DNA of 64,000 nucleotides from Tropicimonas sp. IMCC34043 (GTDB taxonomy: Bacteria > Pseudomonadota > Alphaproteobacteria > Rhodobacterales > Rhodobacteraceae), in NCBI RefSeq assembly GCF_003390845.1, contig NZ_QMEK01000001.1:1178001-1242000 (forward strand), written 5' to 3'. Of the stretch, positions 62,623-64,000 are shown piece after piece. Both the position numbers and the translations under genes were made by a program. The first letter of the stretch is position 1, and each line of letters opens with the position of its first letter. Under the pieces are notes generated by a model. That model made no database searches and was not told the DNA's origin. It saw only the letters and a program-made list of their open reading frames with translations.

Positions 62623-64000
62623 CGGGATCGCCGCCGCGAAGCTGGCTGCGCCCGGCGCTGGCCGCGGCCCTGCTGGTGCTCGTGCTGATCCAGCCGGACC
62701 GCGCTTCGGCCATCAACATGGGGCTTTTGCTGCAGTTTCCGCTCGAGCTGCCGGTGATCCTTTTTGCGATGATGGTGTTTGGGGACAGGCGGTCAGGCCG
62801 GATGGTCCGGGCCGGGGTCGTCGTGGCGCTGACCGCGATCTTCGTTCTGCGGAGCGCCGATATCGCAATGACTCTGGCGCTTGGACGCGGCTTCGATCCG
62901 GTCTCGGACTTGCCGCTGATCGATGCCGCATTTCGGTTCATCGACGGGTCGTTCGGCCGCCTTGCGGCGGTAGCCGTCGCGATCTGCGCAACCCTTCTGA
63001 TCGCTGCGGTCGCGGCGGCAATCTGGTGGGCGACCGGTGTCTGGGCGCGCATCGATCTGCCCTTTCCCGGCCGCCGTATCGCCGCCGCAGGCCTTGCGCT
63101 CGCCATGATCGCGACCGTCGCAGGTGCCGGGCTGATGCCCGGAGGCTGGAAGACACCAGAGTTTCTCGGGACTGCCGGCACGACGAGGTTCGCGGCAAAA
63201 ACCATCGTGCAGGCCCGGGACACCATGGCCGGGCTCAGGGAGTTCGCCACGGCCGCGGCGCAGGACAGATTCGCGGGGGCGGAGGGCTTGCTCGATGCCA
63301 TCGACCGCGACGTGCTGATCGTCTTCATCGAAAGCTATGGCCGCACCAGCATCGACACGCCCTATTACGCGGAACTGCACCGGGCCACGCTCGATGCCGC
63401 CGCCGCGCGGCTGTCGGGGCTGGGTCTTGCCATGCGCTCGGCCTACCTCGCGTCGCCGACCAGCGGAGGGCAAAGCTGGCTTGCCCATGCGAGCCTTGCG
63501 AATGGTCTTTGGGTCGACGACCAGTCGCGCTATCGCGCCGTGCTGGCAAGCGGTCGCCAATCCCTGTTTCATATCGCGTCGCGCAGCGGCTTCCGCACCG
63601 CTGCCGTCGAGCCGGCGATCACCATGCCCTGGCCCGAATCGCAGTCGATGGGCTTCGACACCGTGCTGGCCGCGAAGGACCTCGGCTATCGAGGCAAGCC
63701 GTTCAACTGGGTGACGATGCCCGACCAGTTCACGCTGGCCGCGCTGGACCGCAATCTCAGGTCCGGTCAGGACCCGCGGCCGCTGTTTGCCGAAGTGGTC
63801 CTTGTCTCGTCCCACGCCCCCTGGGTGCCGGTGCCGGTGCTGCTCGACTGGGACAGGCTTGGCGACGGGCACGTCTTTGACGAGATGGCGACATCGGGCG
63901 ATCCGCCGAAGGTGGTCTGGAGCGACCCTGAGCGGGTGCGCGCGCAATACCGGATGGCAATCGATTATGCGCTGACGACTGTCTTCGACTACGCCGCCCG
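62619..64000 (+). CDS. Membrane sulfatase/alkaline-phosphatase-superfamily protein (3' part cut by window edge)
   Basis: At least 460 residues, open at the window end. The first about 170 residues hold five hydrophobic segments; the extracytoplasmic catalytic domain starts with DVLIVFIESYGRTS (metal-site region, first ligand glutamate). The segment SPTSGGQSWLAH corresponds to the nucleophile loop of LtaS/phosphoglycerol-transferase-type enzymes, and VLVSSHAPWVPVP supplies a later metal ligand. GTG 62619 overlaps the upstream TGA (GTGA); a GTG at 62604 is an alternative. Coupled to the CDP-alcohol transferase, it probably modifies the head group of the same lipid. C-terminal half not seen. Confidence 0.75.
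   Translation, partial: MTGSPPRSWLRPALAAALLVLVLIQPDRASAINMGLLLQFPLELPVILFAMMVFGDRRSGRMVRAGVVVALTAIFVLRSADIAMTLALGRGFDPVSDLPLIDAAFRFIDGSFGRLAAVAVAICATLLIAAVAAAIWWATGVWARIDLPFPGRRIAAAGLALAMIATVAGAGLMPGGWKTPEFLGTAGTTRFAAKTIVQARDTMAGLREFATAAAQDRFAGAEGLLDAIDRDVLIVFIESYGRTSIDTPYYAELHRATLDAAAARLSGLGLAMRSAYLASPTSGGQSWLAHASLANGLWVDDQSRYRAVLASGRQSLFHIASRSGFRTAAVEPAITMPWPESQSMGFDTVLAAKDLGYRGKPFNWVTMPDQFTLAALDRNLRSGQDPRPLFAEVVLVSSHAPWVPVPVLLDWDRLGDGHVFDEMATSGDPPKVVWSDPERVRAQYRMAIDYALTTVFDYAA

Noticed and set aside
1-64000. CRISPR arrays, prophage, insertion sequences or integrated elements
   Set aside because: No regularly spaced direct repeats, transposase, integrase or phage structural gene was found; the only integrase-like context, tRNA-Pro, has no flanking repeat or integrase.

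Overview
This is a GC-rich chromosomal segment of an alphaproteobacterium in the order Rhodobacterales (Rhodobacter/Paracoccus-type family). Three things point there. First, the dusB(nifR3)-ntrB-ntrC-ntrY-ntrX-trkA-trkH-hfq-hflX order is typical of the group. Second, there is a permuted two-piece tmRNA gene whose tag ends RAPVAVAA. Third, there are alphaproteobacterial families such as MbfA, alpha-type SspB, DUF4169 and DUF4453. The genus cannot be fixed from the sequence. The window is dense housekeeping DNA. I see no prophage, insertion sequence, CRISPR array, plasmid function or cluster that looks recently acquired, and no broken gene. Two genes are cut only by the window edges.

Layout. 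0-9.1 kb, minus strand: a class V aminotransferase, photolyase, cyclopropane-fatty-acid synthase, TrgB-like GGCT/Nudix fusion, cysteine synthase, large MscS channel and AlaX editing protein form a co-directional block with a stress and redox flavour. The last three genes overlap by ATGA junctions. 9.3-13 kb: methyltransferase, AcuI-type reductase, DinB protein and the ferritin/VIT1 iron exporter MbfA, which has an Irr-type operator at its promoter. 12.8-15.7 kb: tmRNA, an NTF2-like protein, ChrA, and the ClpXP adaptor SspB, so tmRNA and the adaptor for its tag are near neighbours. 15.8-22 kb: fumarase, a DUF4453 secreted protein, the small DUF4169/RHH pair, a beta-hydroxyacid dehydrogenase and a membrane-anchored penicillin-acylase-type hydrolase. 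Two copies of a GC-rich intergenic repeat lie in convergent gaps here.

22-34 kb, minus strand: the nitrogen-regulation / potassium-uptake / RNA-chaperone block. NtrC and NtrX both lack the GAFTGA loop needed to activate sigma-54 polymerase. hfq has its own promoter, and hflX appears to start at a CTG that overlaps the hfq stop. 34-42 kb: IspDF, PgpA and PncC in a tight operon, then a RatA-like START protein, Hpt, a diheme cytochrome c, YitT, an SMR exporter, an HNH nuclease, an esterase and AlkA. 42-48 kb: an MFS transporter, a squalene/phytoene-synthase-fold protein lacking its aspartate motifs, citramalate synthase and CysS, with a large hairpin in the cimA leader. 48-54 kb: MmcQ-type protein, two small lipoproteins, an SDR, a SYLF protein, an ABC-F ATPase, OlsB and MsrB.

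54.7-61 kb: BamE diverges from the classical yceD-rpmF-plsX-fabH lipid/ribosome operon, followed by ihfA, a MerR-type regulator, tRNA-Pro(GGG) with its own promoter and terminator, and a long dCTP deaminase. 61-64 kb: a cytochrome b561 diverges from a CDP-alcohol phosphatidyltransferase that is translationally coupled to a membrane sulfatase-superfamily enzyme running off the window. This last pair is the best candidate for an undescribed envelope-lipid pathway.

Main themes are envelope and lipid chemistry (cfa, olsB, plsX, fabH, pgpA, CDP-alcohol transferase, BamE), nitrogen and potassium control, and translation quality control (AlaX, tmRNA, SspB, HflX, ABC-F).
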